Program-made: the position numbers and the translations under genes | Notes under the pieces: model-generated | The model's input: the letters and a program-made list of their open reading frames with translations, nothing else | Database searches by the model: none | Told to the model about the DNA's origin: nothing | In this document: in pieces, positions 1 through 8,481 of the stretch | Layout: each line of letters begins with the position of its first letter | Position numbering within the stretch: the first letter of the stretch is position 1 | NCBI RefSeq assembly: GCF_018131225.1 | Contig: NZ_JAFCMM010000006.1 | Span: forward strand, 186,001-250,000 | Length of the DNA stretch: 64,000 nt | From: Bradyrhizobium sp. U87765 SZCCT0048 | GTDB lineage: Bacteria > Pseudomonadota > Alphaproteobacteria > Rhizobiales > Xanthobacteraceae | Direction: 5' to 3'

Positions 1-1
1 C

Positions 2-418
2 GACGTCATGGACGACGACCTGCTCAACAACATGGGCGATGCCGCGATCGGCGCCGTCACCGCGCACATCTACTCGGCGGCGCATCCCTCGCAGAAGAAC
101 AAGGATTTCGTCGCGGCCTACGAGAAGGCCTACGGCACCCGTCCGGGCTTCATGGCGGTCGGCGGCTATGACGGCATCCACCTCGTCTACGAGGCGCTGA
201 AGAAGACCGGCGGCAAGGCCGACGGCGATTCCCTGATCGCGGCGATGAAGGGCATGGCCTGGGAGAGCCCGCGCGGTCCGATCTCGATCGATCCGGAAAC
301 CCGCGACATCGTGCAGAACGTCTACATCCGCAAAGTCGAGAAGAAGGACGGCCAGCTCTACAACATCGAGTTCGCGACCTTCGGCCCGATCAAGGATCCG
401 GGCAAGCTGAAGAAGTGA
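2..418 (+). CDS. ABC transporter substrate-binding protein (branched-chain amino-acid type), C-terminal part
   Basis: Only the last 138 or so residues lie in the window; the gene begins before base 1. The product would be the periplasmic binding protein that delivers ligand to the permeases encoded just downstream. The visible part has the look of the type-1 periplasmic-binding fold of the LivK family, with a TRPGFMAVGGYDGIHLVYEAL stretch split here as TRPGF then GGYDGIHLV, followed by a block around GPISIDPETRDIVQNVYI that is typical near the end of such proteins. It ends with a TGA at 416-418. Synteny with livHMGF-type genes supports the call. The ligand cannot be told from sequence; many rhizobial members bind aromatic or dicarboxylic compounds instead of leucine. 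Confidence 0.85.
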   Translation, partial: DVMDDDLLNNMGDAAIGAVTAHIYSAAHPSQKNKDFVAAYEKAYGTRPGFMAVGGYDGIHLVYEALKKTGGKADGDSLIAAMKGMAWESPRGPISIDPETRDIVQNVYIRKVEKKDGQLYNIEFATFGPIKDPGKLKK

Positions 419-464
419 GGTAGGGCGGCCGCGCGGCACGGCTGCCGGTTTCCGGCCATCTGTC

Positions 465-496
465 CTCCTCATGGTGAGGAGCGGCCCTCGGGCCGC
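465..496. repeat. Two abutting palindromes (REP-like hairpins)
   Basis: CTCCTCA-TGG-TGAGGAG at 465-481 is followed at once by GCGGCCC-TC-GGGCCGC at 481-496. Both arms pair perfectly. They lie 47 bp after the binding-protein stop codon and could form 3' mRNA hairpins. This resembles the extragenic palindromes common in Bradyrhizobium-like genomes; no T-tract follows, so I do not call it an intrinsic terminator. Confidence 0.5.
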
Positions 497-519
497 GTTA
501 GCCGCCGACCTTAGTGTTT

Positions 520-606
520 GTCGTCGCCGGGCTCGTCCCGGCGACCCCGATAAGGAAGGCACTGCGCCCCTAAGCGGGGTGGCCGGGACGAGCCCGGCCA
601 CGACTG
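520..606 (+). repeat. Dispersed extragenic repeat A, copy 1
   Basis: An 87-bp element with internal inverted repeats (CCGGGCTCGTCCCGGC; GGCCGGGACGAGCCCGGCC). A second, longer copy lies in opposite orientation at 11248-11371. The shared block around CCCCGATAAGGAAGGCACTG is nearly identical between the copies. The 419-718 stretch holds this element and the palindromes at 465-496 and otherwise no gene that I can support. Confidence 0.7.
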
Positions 607-718
607 AAAAACGGAAAGCGCTGTTATTTCACCATAGCCTGACGCCGTTTCCAGTCAGATGCGCGGGACGAGGGGGCCTGAGCCTGATGCAGACGACGAA
701 CCACCGCTTGGATCGCTC

Positions 719-1585
719 ATGACCGTCCTGACCATCCTGTTCGACGGCGTTGCCTACGGCATGCTGCTGTTCGTGCTGGCCTGCGGCCTCGCCGTGACCA
801 TGGGCCTGATGAACTTCGTCAATCTCGCCCATGGCGCGTTCGCGATGGCCGGCGGATATGCCTGCGTCATCCTGGTCAATCGCTGGGGCCTGCCGTTCTT
901 CGCGGCGCTGCCGCTCGCCTTCGTCGCGGGCGCGCTGATCGGCGTGGTGCTGGAGCGGCTGCTGTACCGCCATCTCTACAGCCGCAGCCATCTCGACCAG
1001 GTGCTGTTCACCATCGGCCTGACGTTCATGGCGGTGACCGCGATGGACTACCTGATGGGCTCGCAGCAGGTGTTCATCCAGATTCCCGAATACCTGCGCA
1101 GCCAGGTCAGCCTGTTCGGCCTCGAGGTCGGGCGCTATCGCCTGATGATCATCGTCATCTGCGGTCTGCTCACGGTCGCGCTGCAGCTTGTGCTCGGCCG
1201 CACCCGGTTCGGCAGCCGCCTGCGCGCGGCGGTCGATGACCCGCGCGTCGCCACGGGCCTTGGCATCAATGTCGCGCAGGTGTTCGCGCTGACTTTCGCG
1301 TTCGGTTCGGGGCTTGCCGGCCTGGGCGGCGCGCTCGGCGCCGAAATCCTCGGCCTCGATCCGTATTTCCCGCTGAAGTTCATGATCTACTTCCTCATCG
1401 TGGTGTCGGTCGGCGGCACCTCGAGCATCACCGGGCCGTTCCTCGCCTCGCTGCTGCTCGGCATCGGCGACGTTGCCGGCAAGTATTACGTGCCCAAGCT
1501 CGGCGCCTTCGTCATCTACGCCATGATGATCGTGCTCCTGATCTGGCGTCCGAACGGCCTGTTCGGCCGCTCGGCGACGCGGTGA
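719..1585 (+). CDS. livH: Branched-chain amino-acid ABC transporter permease, LivH family
   Basis: Inner-membrane permease of 288 residues, one half of the translocation channel of a HAAT-family importer. It is almost wholly hydrophobic with about eight membrane spans and carries the family-typical MNFVNLAHGAFAM motif near residue 33 and GGTSSITGP in the last third. I prefer the ATG at 719 because the family starts with a short residue stretch before the first membrane span; an upstream in-frame ATG at 659 would add a polar leader. The stop overlaps the start of the next permease, which implies translational coupling. Confidence 0.9.
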   Translation: MTVLTILFDGVAYGMLLFVLACGLAVTMGLMNFVNLAHGAFAMAGGYACVILVNRWGLPFFAALPLAFVAGALIGVVLERLLYRHLYSRSHLDQVLFTIGLTFMAVTAMDYLMGSQQVFIQIPEYLRSQVSLFGLEVGRYRLMIIVICGLLTVALQLVLGRTRFGSRLRAAVDDPRVATGLGINVAQVFALTFAFGSGLAGLGGALGAEILGLDPYFPLKFMIYFLIVVSVGGTSSITGPFLASLLLGIGDVAGKYYVPKLGAFVIYAMMIVLLIWRPNGLFGRSATR

Positions 1586-2622
1586 GGGCGGTCATGCAGC
1601 AGCACGGTGCCATGGGAGATCACCTGGTCGCGGCGGCGCGCTGGCGCTGGCCGGAAGTCGCCTTCTGGCTGGTCGCCGCGGCGGCGATCGTCCTGTTCCC
1701 CAACCGCTACCTCATCCTCACCGAGATCGCCTGGCTCGGCCTGTTCGCGCTGTCGCTCGATCTCATCCTCGGCTATGCCGGCATCGTGTCGCTGGGCCAT
1801 GCCGCGTTCTTCGGCGTCGGCGCCTACAGCGCCGGTCTCCTTGCCAAGCACGGCATCATCAACGAGCCGGTGATCGCGCTCGTGGTCGCCGGCTTCGCGG
1901 CGATGATCGTCGGCTTCCTCACCAGCTTCCTGGTGACGCGCAGCGCCGCCGACCTGACGCGGCTGATGGTGACGCTCGGCATCGCGCTGCTGCTCCGCGA
2001 GCTCGCCAACCGCTATTCCAACATCACCGGCGGCTTCGACGGGTTGCAAGGCATCACCATCGCGCCGGTCCTCGGGCTGTTCGAGTTCGATATCTTCGGC
2101 AAGGTCGGCTTCATCTACTGCCTCGCCGTGCTGTTCGTGATGTTCCTGATCGCGCGGCGCATCGTGCACTCGCCGTTCGGCCTGTCGCTGCGCGCCATTC
2201 GCAACAATCCGCTGCGGGCGGCCGCCATCGGTATCCCGGTGACGCGGCGGCTGATCGCGATCTACACCCTTTCGGCCTTTTATGCTGGCGTCGCCGGCGC
2301 GCTGTTCACCCAGTCGACGGCGCTGGCGTCCCTTGACGTGTTCGCGTTCGACCGCTCCGCCGACCTGCTGCTGGTGCTGGTGATCGGCGGCACCGGCTAT
2401 CTCTATGGCGGGCTGATCGGCGCGGTGGTGTTCAAGCTGCTGCAGGAGCAGTTCTCGACCTGGACGCCGCAGTTCTGGCAGTTCTGGATCGGCCTCGTGC
2501 TGGTGATCATCGTGCTGATCGGCCGTGAGCGGCTGCACCGCTGGGTGCTGGTGGTGCCGCGTCAGATCGCGCGTCTTGCCGGCAAGCCTGCCGCCGCTCC
2601 GACCACCGGCAAGGAGGCGTGA
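1582..2622 (+). CDS. livM: Branched-chain amino-acid ABC transporter permease, LivM family
   Basis: Second permease of the importer, 346 residues if the GTG at 1582 is used (overlapping the previous stop by four bases) or 342 from the ATG at 1594. The protein has about nine to ten membrane segments and the LivM hallmark LGYAGIVSLGHAAFFGVGAY near residues 57-76. It ends in the ATGTCG start context of the ATPase gene, with stop and next start overlapping by one base. It pairs with the LivH-type product to form the membrane channel. Confidence 0.9.
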   Translation: MRAVMQQHGAMGDHLVAAARWRWPEVAFWLVAAAAIVLFPNRYLILTEIAWLGLFALSLDLILGYAGIVSLGHAAFFGVGAYSAGLLAKHGIINEPVIALVVAGFAAMIVGFLTSFLVTRSAADLTRLMVTLGIALLLRELANRYSNITGGFDGLQGITIAPVLGLFEFDIFGKVGFIYCLAVLFVMFLIARRIVHSPFGLSLRAIRNNPLRAAAIGIPVTRRLIAIYTLSAFYAGVAGALFTQSTALASLDVFAFDRSADLLLVLVIGGTGYLYGGLIGAVVFKLLQEQFSTWTPQFWQFWIGLVLVIIVLIGRERLHRWVLVVPRQIARLAGKPAAAPTTGKEA

Positions 2623-3374
2623 TGTCGCTGGCGCTTGAAACCATCGGCCTTCGCAAGAATTTCGGCGGCCTCGCCGTCACCCGCGACCTGTCGCTGCAGA
2701 TCAGAACCGGCGCGCGCCATGCGCTGATCGGTCCGAACGGCGCCGGCAAGACCACGGTGATCAACCTCCTGACCGGCGTGCTGCGGCCGAACGGTGGCCG
2801 CATCCTGCTCGAAGGCTCGGATATCACCGCGCTGCCGGTGCACAAGCGCGTGCTGCGCGGCCTGTCGCGCACCTTCCAGATCAACCAGCTCTATCCCGAT
2901 CTGACGCCACTGGAGACCGTCGGCCTGGCGGTGTCCGAGCGGCTTGGCCATGGCTCGGACTGGTGGCGGGTGCTCGGCACCCGCGCCGACGTCAATGGCG
3001 AGATCGCCGAGCACCTCGCGCGCTTCCATCTGCTCGACGTCATGAACGAACCGACCTCGCGGCTGCCCTATGGCAAGCAGCGCCTGCTGGAGATCGCGGT
3101 GGCGATCGCCACCAAGCCGCGGGTGCTGTTGCTCGACGAGCCGGCCGCCGGCGTACCGGAGAGCGAGCGCCACGACATTCTGGCGGCGGTCGCCAGCCTG
3201 CCGCGCGACGTCACGGTGCTGCTGATCGAGCACGACATGGATCTGGTGTTCAGCTTCGCCGACCGCATCTCGGTGCTGGTCAGCGGCGCGCTGCTGGTCG
3301 AGGGCACGCCCGACGAGGTGGCGCGCGATCCGCAGGTCAAGGCGGTCTATCTCGGGGAGGGCGCCGATGCCTGA
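2622..3374 (+). CDS. livG: ABC transporter ATP-binding protein, LivG family
   Basis: Cytoplasmic ATPase of 250 residues powering the importer. It has a Walker A GPNGAGKTT, a Q-loop region (TFQINQLYPDLT), the Walker B LLLDEPAAG and a switch histidine in LIEHDMDL. The signature motif is unusual: LPYGKQRLLEIA stands where LSGGQ is usual, which is normal for LivG proteins. Start is ATG 2622; a GTG at 2619 directly before it is also in frame. AAGGAGG at 2611-2617 is the ribosome-binding site. The 3' end overlaps livF by eight bases. Confidence 0.92.
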   Translation: MSLALETIGLRKNFGGLAVTRDLSLQIRTGARHALIGPNGAGKTTVINLLTGVLRPNGGRILLEGSDITALPVHKRVLRGLSRTFQINQLYPDLTPLETVGLAVSERLGHGSDWWRVLGTRADVNGEIAEHLARFHLLDVMNEPTSRLPYGKQRLLEIAVAIATKPRVLLLDEPAAGVPESERHDILAAVASLPRDVTVLLIEHDMDLVFSFADRISVLVSGALLVEGTPDEVARDPQVKAVYLGEGADA

Positions 3375-4080
3375 GCTGCTGTCGATCTCCGACCTGCGCG
3401 CCGGCTATGGCGAGGCGGTGGTGCTGCCGAAGATGTCGCTGCAGCTCGCCGAAGGGCAGGTGCTGGCACTGCTCGGCCGCAACGGCACCGGCAAGACCAC
3501 GCTGATCAATTCCATCGTCGGCGTCACCCGCCGCTTCGGCGGCAGCATCGCGCTCGGCGGCCATGACGTGACGCGGATGCGGCCGGACCAGCGCGCCCGC
3601 GCCGGCATCGGCTGGGTGCCGCAGGAGCGCAACATCTTCCGCTCGCTGACTGTCGAGGAGAACATGACCGCGGTCGCGATCCCCGGACCATGGACCGTGG
3701 AGCGCATCTACGAGATGTTTCCGCGCCTCAAGGAGCGGCGGCGCAATTTCGGCAACCAGCTGTCCGGCGGCGAACAGCAGATGCTGGCGATCGGCCGGGC
3801 GCTGACGCTCAACCCCAAGGTGTTGCTGCTCGACGAGCCGACCGAGGGCCTCGCGCCGATCATCGTCGACGAGCTGCTGCTGGCGCTCGGCAAGATCACC
3901 CGTGCCGGCGGCATCTGCTCCATTATTGTCGAGCAGAACGCGCGCAAGATCCTCGGCCTCGCCGACCGTGCCGTGATCCTGGAGCGCGGTGCGATCGTCC
4001 ACGACGCGCCGAGCGCGGCGCTCAAGGAGGATGCCGCGACGCTGGAGAAGTTTTTGGGCGTATCGGGAGGTGGACACTGA
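3367..4080 (+). CDS. livF: ABC transporter ATP-binding protein, LivF family
   Basis: Second ATPase of the importer, 237 residues. It shows Walker A GRNGTGKTT, signature LSGGEQQM, Walker B VLLLDEPTEGLAP and the switch region IIVEQNARK, all in the order and spacing of LivF. GGGGAGGG just before the ATG at 3367 is a good ribosome-binding site. This gene closes the five-gene transport operon; a 104-bp gap separates it from the methionine-synthase-like gene. Confidence 0.92.
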   Translation: MPELLSISDLRAGYGEAVVLPKMSLQLAEGQVLALLGRNGTGKTTLINSIVGVTRRFGGSIALGGHDVTRMRPDQRARAGIGWVPQERNIFRSLTVEENMTAVAIPGPWTVERIYEMFPRLKERRRNFGNQLSGGEQQMLAIGRALTLNPKVLLLDEPTEGLAPIIVDELLLALGKITRAGGICSIIVEQNARKILGLADRAVILERGAIVHDAPSAALKEDAATLEKFLGVSGGGH

Positions 4081-4184
4081 GCGCCCCGCGCGCTGACAAC
4101 CGATTGCCGCCCCGTTTGCATGTGCGGAGCGGCCACAGACGACCCCAACGATCCCCCAAGACCAACACGCATTGGAGACAGACC

Positions 4185-5300
4185 ATGCAACGCACCTTCC
4201 CTCCCTTCCGCGCCGACCAGGTAGGCAGCCTGCTGCGCCCGCAGCGCATCAAGGAGGCGCGCGCCAGGCTCGAGAAGGGCGAGATCCAGGCGAGCGAGCT
4301 TGCCCGCATCGAGGACGCCGAGATCGAAAAGATCGTTCACAAGCAGAAGCAGATCGGCCTGCAGCTCGCCACCGACGGCGAGTTCCGCCGCTCGTGGTGG
4401 CACTTCGACTTCCTTGCCAGGCTGACCGGCGCGGAGCTCTATCATCCGGAGGGCATCCAGTTCACCGGCATCACCACGCGCCCCGACAGCGTGCGGGTGA
4501 TCGGCAAGCTGGATTTTCCCGATGACCATCCGATGCTCGATCACTACCGCTTCCTGCACAAGCAGTGCGCTGTGACCGGCGCGGTCGCCAAGATGACCAT
4601 CCCGTCGCCGGCCGTGCTGCATTTCCGCGGCGGCCGCAGGTCGATCTCGAAGGAGGTCTATCCGGATCTCGAGCCGTTCTTCGAAGATCTCGCCAAGACC
4701 TACCGCAAGGCCGTCAAGGCGTTCTACGACGCCGGCTGCCGCTACCTGCAGTTCGACGACACCGTGTGGGCCTATCTGTGTTCGCAGGACGAGCTGGCGA
4801 AGGCCCGCGCCCGCGGCGACGAGGTCGATCGCCTGCAGGAGATCTACGCCCGCGTCATCAACTACGCGATCGCCGAGAAGCCCGCCGACATGGCGATCAC
4901 CACCCATGTCTGCCGCGGCAACTTCCGTTCGACCTGGATCTCGTCCGGCGGCTACGAGCCGGTGGCCGAGACCATGCTCGCCGGCACCAACTATGACGGC
5001 TACTTCCTGGAGTACGATTCCGATCGCGCCGGCGGCTTCGAGCCGCTGCGCTTCCTGCCCAAGGGCAACAAGGTGGTCGTGGTCGGCGTGATCACCTCGA
5101 AGTTCGGCGAGCTGGAGAAGAAGGACGACGTCAAGCGTCGTCTCGACGAGGCGTCCAAGTTTGCCGACATCAACCAGCTGGCGGTGTCGCCGCAGTGCGG
5201 CTTCGCCTCGACCGAGGAAGGCAACGTGCTCTCCGAAGACGAGCAGTGGGCGAAGCTCGGCCTTGCCGTCGAGATCGCCAACGAGGTGTGGGGCAAGTAA
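4185..5300 (+). CDS. MetE-C-like cobalamin-independent methionine synthase family protein
   Basis: A 371-residue protein of the UROD/MetE-C TIM-barrel superfamily, about the size of the stand-alone C-terminal half of MetE (YxjG/YxjH type). Zinc-thiolate ligands can be picked out: the His-x-Cys of THVCRGNF in the second half and the Cys of SPQCGFAS near the end, with FDDT in the barrel core. Such proteins transfer a methyl group to or from a thiol, with homocysteine as the expected acceptor, but the methyl donor of short forms is often unknown. Start at ATG 4185 follows GGAGACAG. Its place after an amino-acid importer hints that a methylated or sulfur compound may be the imported substrate; that is inference. 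Confidence 0.8.
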   Translation: MQRTFPPFRADQVGSLLRPQRIKEARARLEKGEIQASELARIEDAEIEKIVHKQKQIGLQLATDGEFRRSWWHFDFLARLTGAELYHPEGIQFTGITTRPDSVRVIGKLDFPDDHPMLDHYRFLHKQCAVTGAVAKMTIPSPAVLHFRGGRRSISKEVYPDLEPFFEDLAKTYRKAVKAFYDAGCRYLQFDDTVWAYLCSQDELAKARARGDEVDRLQEIYARVINYAIAEKPADMAITTHVCRGNFRSTWISSGGYEPVAETMLAGTNYDGYFLEYDSDRAGGFEPLRFLPKGNKVVVVGVITSKFGELEKKDDVKRRLDEASKFADINQLAVSPQCGFASTEEGNVLSEDEQWAKLGLAVEIANEVWGK

Positions 5301-5411
5301 GCGTCGCATGCGCGTCGCCGCGTCCTGCAGCGGCGGTACATCTCCGGGGCCGGTGGCGCATGGCGCTGCCGGCCCCGATGCTTTCGGGGATGCGCGGCGT
5401 GGCCGCGGCCG

Positions 5412-6230
5412 TCAGCCCGCGGCGGCGATGTCCTGCAGCTCGATGACCTGCAGGTAGTTGCGCAGCCTGTTGTCCTCAAGCGTGCGGAGCAGCCGGTTCT
5501 GGTGGAACGGCAGCAACTGCGCGGCGAGCGCCGCGCTCCACGGCGCATCCAGGTCAAACACGACGCCGAGGCCGAACACTGCCGGAATCTCGGCGAAGCC
5601 GAGTTCGCGCCCGCCGCCGAGGCTGTGCGCCAGAAAGTCCTCGATCGCGGTCAGGACGCCGTTGCGCGGCCCGCCCTCGATGGTGGCGATGGCGAAGCTG
5701 CCCATGCCGCGGAAGCCGCGGCCTTCGATCAGGTGGGGCGTGCCGGGCCGGGTGCCGGCATCGTAGCTGTGAGGATGGCGGAACTCGGCCGGGATCAGGT
5801 CGGGCGCGCAGTACTGGTCGCGCCGCGCACACGGCCAGCCGATGTCATGCAGGAAGGCCAGCAGCGGCTTGCCGTCGCGGCGGCCGAGGGCCTCGATCTG
5901 CAGCAGCTCGTGATAGACCGTGTACCAGTTGTGGTCGCCGTCGACGAACCAGGCATCGGCGGCGGCGAGGTCGGCGAACGCATCGAGGCTCGGTTTCGCC
6001 AGATGCCGGACATGGGGATTGTCCTGCAGCCAGCGCGCGAACGCCGCCTTCGGTGCCGGGTCGATGCTGGTCAGCGTGCCGCCGTGGTGCCGGCAATGAT
6101 CGGCGAGCAGCGAGGACATGCCGCCATATTCGGCGCCGATCTCGACAATGTCGCGTGCGCCGGCAAGCGCCAGCGCGGGCATGATCAGATCGGCGAATTC
6201 CGACATCGAGTGAATCAGGAGATCGGACAT
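5412..6230 (-). CDS. Class I SAM-dependent methyltransferase (Methyltransf_24-like)
   Basis: A Rossmann-type methyltransferase of 272 residues from the ATG at 6230; an in-frame ATG at 6323 would add 31 Arg-rich residues that look non-native. Motif I is IVEIGAEYGGMSS, followed by the acidic SIDP at the end of strand two and by VDGDHNWYTVY, a stretch frequent in CmcI and macrocin-O-methyltransferase relatives. The acceptor is unknown. It stands alone: convergent with the methionine-synthase-like gene and separated from the IclR gene by a dispersed repeat. Such enzymes occur in natural-product and glycan gene sets, but nothing here ties it to either. Confidence 0.75.
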   Translation of the reverse strand: MSDLLIHSMSEFADLIMPALALAGARDIVEIGAEYGGMSSLLADHCRHHGGTLTSIDPAPKAAFARWLQDNPHVRHLAKPSLDAFADLAAADAWFVDGDHNWYTVYHELLQIEALGRRDGKPLLAFLHDIGWPCARRDQYCAPDLIPAEFRHPHSYDAGTRPGTPHLIEGRGFRGMGSFAIATIEGGPRNGVLTAIEDFLAHSLGGGRELGFAEIPAVFGLGVVFDLDAPWSAALAAQLLPFHQNRLLRTLEDNRLRNYLQVIELQDIAAAG

Positions 6231-6358
6231 GCAGTCGGCCTCGGCCGGCGGCCCGGCGAATCGGGCACTCCGGACGATCGACGCTACCACGCGCAGGTCC
6301 CGGCGCAGGCGTGAAGAGCGCACAAGTCGGGCGAGCCCGGCTTGTGATGGCGCGTGGC

Positions 6359-6438
6359 GCTCGAAGGGCGACGGACCGAGCAGTTCGGTGGCCGTTCATC
6401 CTTCGAGGCGTGCAAGTGAGCGTGCCTGGGGATGACGG
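6359..6438 (+). repeat. Dispersed extragenic repeat B, copy 1
   Basis: A repeat of about 80 bp containing GAAGGGCGACGG, GTGGCCGTTCATCCTTCGAGG and GGGATGACGGA. A second copy in the same orientation lies at 29798-29880. It sits between the 3' end of the IclR gene and the 5' end of the methyltransferase gene. The block matches the style of extragenic palindromes of Bradyrhizobium-like genomes. Confidence 0.65.
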
Positions 6439-6466
6439 AAAAGATGCACGCGAGATCTTCCCGGGG

Positions 6467-7267
6467 TCAGCCCGCATCGGCCCAGTGACGGGCATGGGCG
6501 CCGAGCTGCTGCGAAGCGCGCCGGGCGCTCCTGAGCAGTTCGGGGATGTGCTTGCCGGTCCTGGCGAAGTCGAGGCCCTCGGCCGGACCGGTCAGGGTCA
6601 GCGCGTAGGCGACATCGTCGTTGAGGTCCCACACCGGCGCCGACAGCGCGCCATAGCCGGGCAGGGTTTCGAGACGGCGCGCCGAATAGCCTTTGGCGAG
6701 CACGTCGGCGCGGATCTCGGCCAGCACCGCCGCCGCCTCGCGCGGCGAGCGGTCCTTGGCGCGCAGTTCGGTGACGGCGACCGGCCGCGTCACCTTGTCG
6801 TCTAGGTAGGCGATGAAGACGTTGCCGCCGCCGGTGGTCAGCATCGGCACATGGCCGTTGCGCAGCTCGAACGGGCCGCGGCGCACGCCTTCCTTCTTCA
6901 TGATGATGACCGGTCCGGTGTCGCTCCAGGTCAGCACGGCGATGCCGGTGCCGAGGCTGGCATGCAGGTGCAGCGCCTCGCGGCGCACCGCGTCGAACGG
7001 CGTGACCTGCTTCAGCGCCGTCATGCCGAGCGCCACCGCGGCGGAGCCGAGCTGGTAGGAGCCGCGCTGGTCGGTCTGTACGAGACCGGTGCGGATGAAG
7101 CTGACGAGATAGTTGTGCGCGGCGCTGGACGACAGGCCTGCGCGGCTCGCGATGTCACGCAGCGCCACCGCCTCGGGGCCGGCCTGGATTGCCAGCAGCA
7201 CGCGGTGACCGACCTCGATCGACTGGATGCCGCGCGGCTCCTTCTTCGCTTTCACCTGGTCGCCCAC
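6467..7267 (-). CDS. IclR-family transcriptional regulator
   Basis: A 266-residue regulator with the IclR layout: an N-terminal winged helix-turn-helix (about residues 12-75, with ALRDIASRAGLSSSAAHNYL as the recognition region) and a C-terminal effector domain (about 85-255, with GPVIIMKKEG and the SAPVWD block). The family binds small aromatic or organic acids and acts as repressor or activator on palindromes next to its own gene. It is divergent from the monooxygenase/ABC importer operon, and a perfect palindrome lies between the two at 7363-7379, so it very likely controls that operon. Confidence 0.88.
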   Translation of the reverse strand: MGDQVKAKKEPRGIQSIEVGHRVLLAIQAGPEAVALRDIASRAGLSSSAAHNYLVSFIRTGLVQTDQRGSYQLGSAAVALGMTALKQVTPFDAVRREALHLHASLGTGIAVLTWSDTGPVIIMKKEGVRRGPFELRNGHVPMLTTGGGNVFIAYLDDKVTRPVAVTELRAKDRSPREAAAVLAEIRADVLAKGYSARRLETLPGYGALSAPVWDLNDDVAYALTLTGPAEGLDFARTGKHIPELLRSARRASQQLGAHARHWADAG

Positions 7268-7346
7268 GCGCCCGATCCTTGCCTTCGATCGCCCGCCGCA
7301 GGCGGGACAGCATGTCGCCTTGCCAAGGCTGGCGGGCGCCGCTATT

Positions 7347-7374
7347 TTGATTTAGCTGATCAATTCAATAATAT
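7347..7374 (+). promoter_or_regulatory. Probable promoter of the monooxygenase-ABC operon
   Basis: TTGATT at 7347-7352 and TAATAT at 7369-7374 are separated by 16 bp and lie about 40 bp before the GTG start at 7416. The -10 hexamer falls inside the palindrome at 7363-7379, the arrangement expected if a regulator bound there blocks RNA polymerase. Four of six bases match the sigma-70 consensus in each hexamer, so the call is tentative. Confidence 0.4.
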
Positions 7375-7379
7375 TGAAT
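7363..7379. promoter_or_regulatory. 17-bp palindrome, candidate IclR operator
   Basis: ATTCAATA-A-TATTGAAT is a perfect inverted repeat with 8-bp arms around one central base. Its size suits the 15-17 bp operators of IclR-family proteins, and it lies between the divergent IclR gene and the first gene of the putative target operon. The local A+T content is much higher than in the flanking genes, as expected for a shared control region. Confidence 0.65.
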
Positions 7380-7415
7380 AAGCGATTGTCAATCGCGGCG
7401 TGGGGGGCGTTCTCG

Positions 7416-8441
7416 GTGAAATTCGGTGTGTTCGATCACATGGATCGGAATGGCTCGGATCTGCGGAGCCAGTACGAGGACCGCCTGCGGCTGGCTGAAG
7501 CGTACGATCGCGCCGGCTTCCATGCCTACCATGTCGCCGAGCATCACTCGACGCCGCTGGGATGCTCGCCGTCGCCGAGCGTGTTGCTGTCCGCGATTGC
7601 CCAGCGCACGAAGCGCCTGCGGTTCGGGCCGCTGGTCTACACGCTCAGCCTCTATCACCCGCTGCGGCTCTATGAAGAGATCTGCATGCTCGACCAGATG
7701 AGCGGCGGCCGGCTCGAACTCGGCATCGGCCGCGGCATCTCGCCGATCGAGCTCGGCTTCTATGGTGTCGACATGGCCCGCGCGCAGGGCATGTACACCG
7801 AGGCGACGGACATCCTGCTCAAGGCGTTTGCCGGCGAGCGGATCGATTTTGCCGGCGAGCATTTCAGCTTCAGGGACGTGCCGATCGAGATCCGGCCGCT
7901 GCAGCAGCCGCACCCGCCGCTGTGGCTCGGCGTCACGCGGCCGGAGGGGACGGCGTGGGCGGCGCAGCACCGCGTCAACATCGTCAGCAACGGCCGCGCC
8001 GAGCAGGTGCAGAAGGTCGCGTCTGAATATCGCCGGCACTGGCAGGCCTTCGCGCCGGACGATGCGCCGATGCCGCTGATCGGCATGAGCCGCCACATCG
8101 TGGTGGCCGACGATGCCCGCGAGGCCTTCGCGATCGGCGCGCGTGCCTATGCCAAATGGCACGCCAGCCTGATGTTCCTGTGGCGCGCCCATGGCTCGGT
8201 GCCAGCGACGTTGAGCTTTCCGGAAGACTTCGCGGAGGCGGTCGAGGCGGGCTATGCGGTGGTCGGAACGCCCGAGGCGGTGCGCGACACGCTGCGCCAG
8301 CAGATCGAGACGTCCGGCGTCAGCTATCTGCTCTGCCGCATGGCGTTCGGCGACCTCAGCCATGCCGAGAGCCTGCGCTCGGTGGAGCTTTTCAGCGCCG
8401 GCGTGATGCCGGCCTTCGAACACCAGCGCACCGCGGCCTGA
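7416..8441 (+). CDS. LLM-class flavin-dependent monooxygenase (bacterial-luciferase family)
   Basis: A TIM-barrel flavoprotein of 341 residues. It begins with KFGVFDHMDR and carries AYHVAEHH, LRFGPLVYTLSLYHP and RLELGIGRGISP, all typical of luciferase-like, FMNH2-dependent monooxygenases. I chose the GTG at 7416 because GGGGGG lies eight bases upstream and the family core starts there; an ATG at 7374 is inside the putative operator. As the first gene of an operon with a sulfonate/nitrate-type importer it resembles the arrangement of alkanesulfonate use (SsuD with SsuABC), yet the sequence is closer to the generic luciferase-like group than to SsuD itself. Substrate unknown. Confidence 0.82.
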   Translation: MKFGVFDHMDRNGSDLRSQYEDRLRLAEAYDRAGFHAYHVAEHHSTPLGCSPSPSVLLSAIAQRTKRLRFGPLVYTLSLYHPLRLYEEICMLDQMSGGRLELGIGRGISPIELGFYGVDMARAQGMYTEATDILLKAFAGERIDFAGEHFSFRDVPIEIRPLQQPHPPLWLGVTRPEGTAWAAQHRVNIVSNGRAEQVQKVASEYRRHWQAFAPDDAPMPLIGMSRHIVVADDAREAFAIGARAYAKWHASLMFLWRAHGSVPATLSFPEDFAEAVEAGYAVVGTPEAVRDTLRQQIETSGVSYLLCRMAFGDLSHAESLRSVELFSAGVMPAFEHQRTAA

Positions 8442-8481
8442 CGCGGCGCGCCGGCATGACATCTTTCAAGACGGGGAAACG

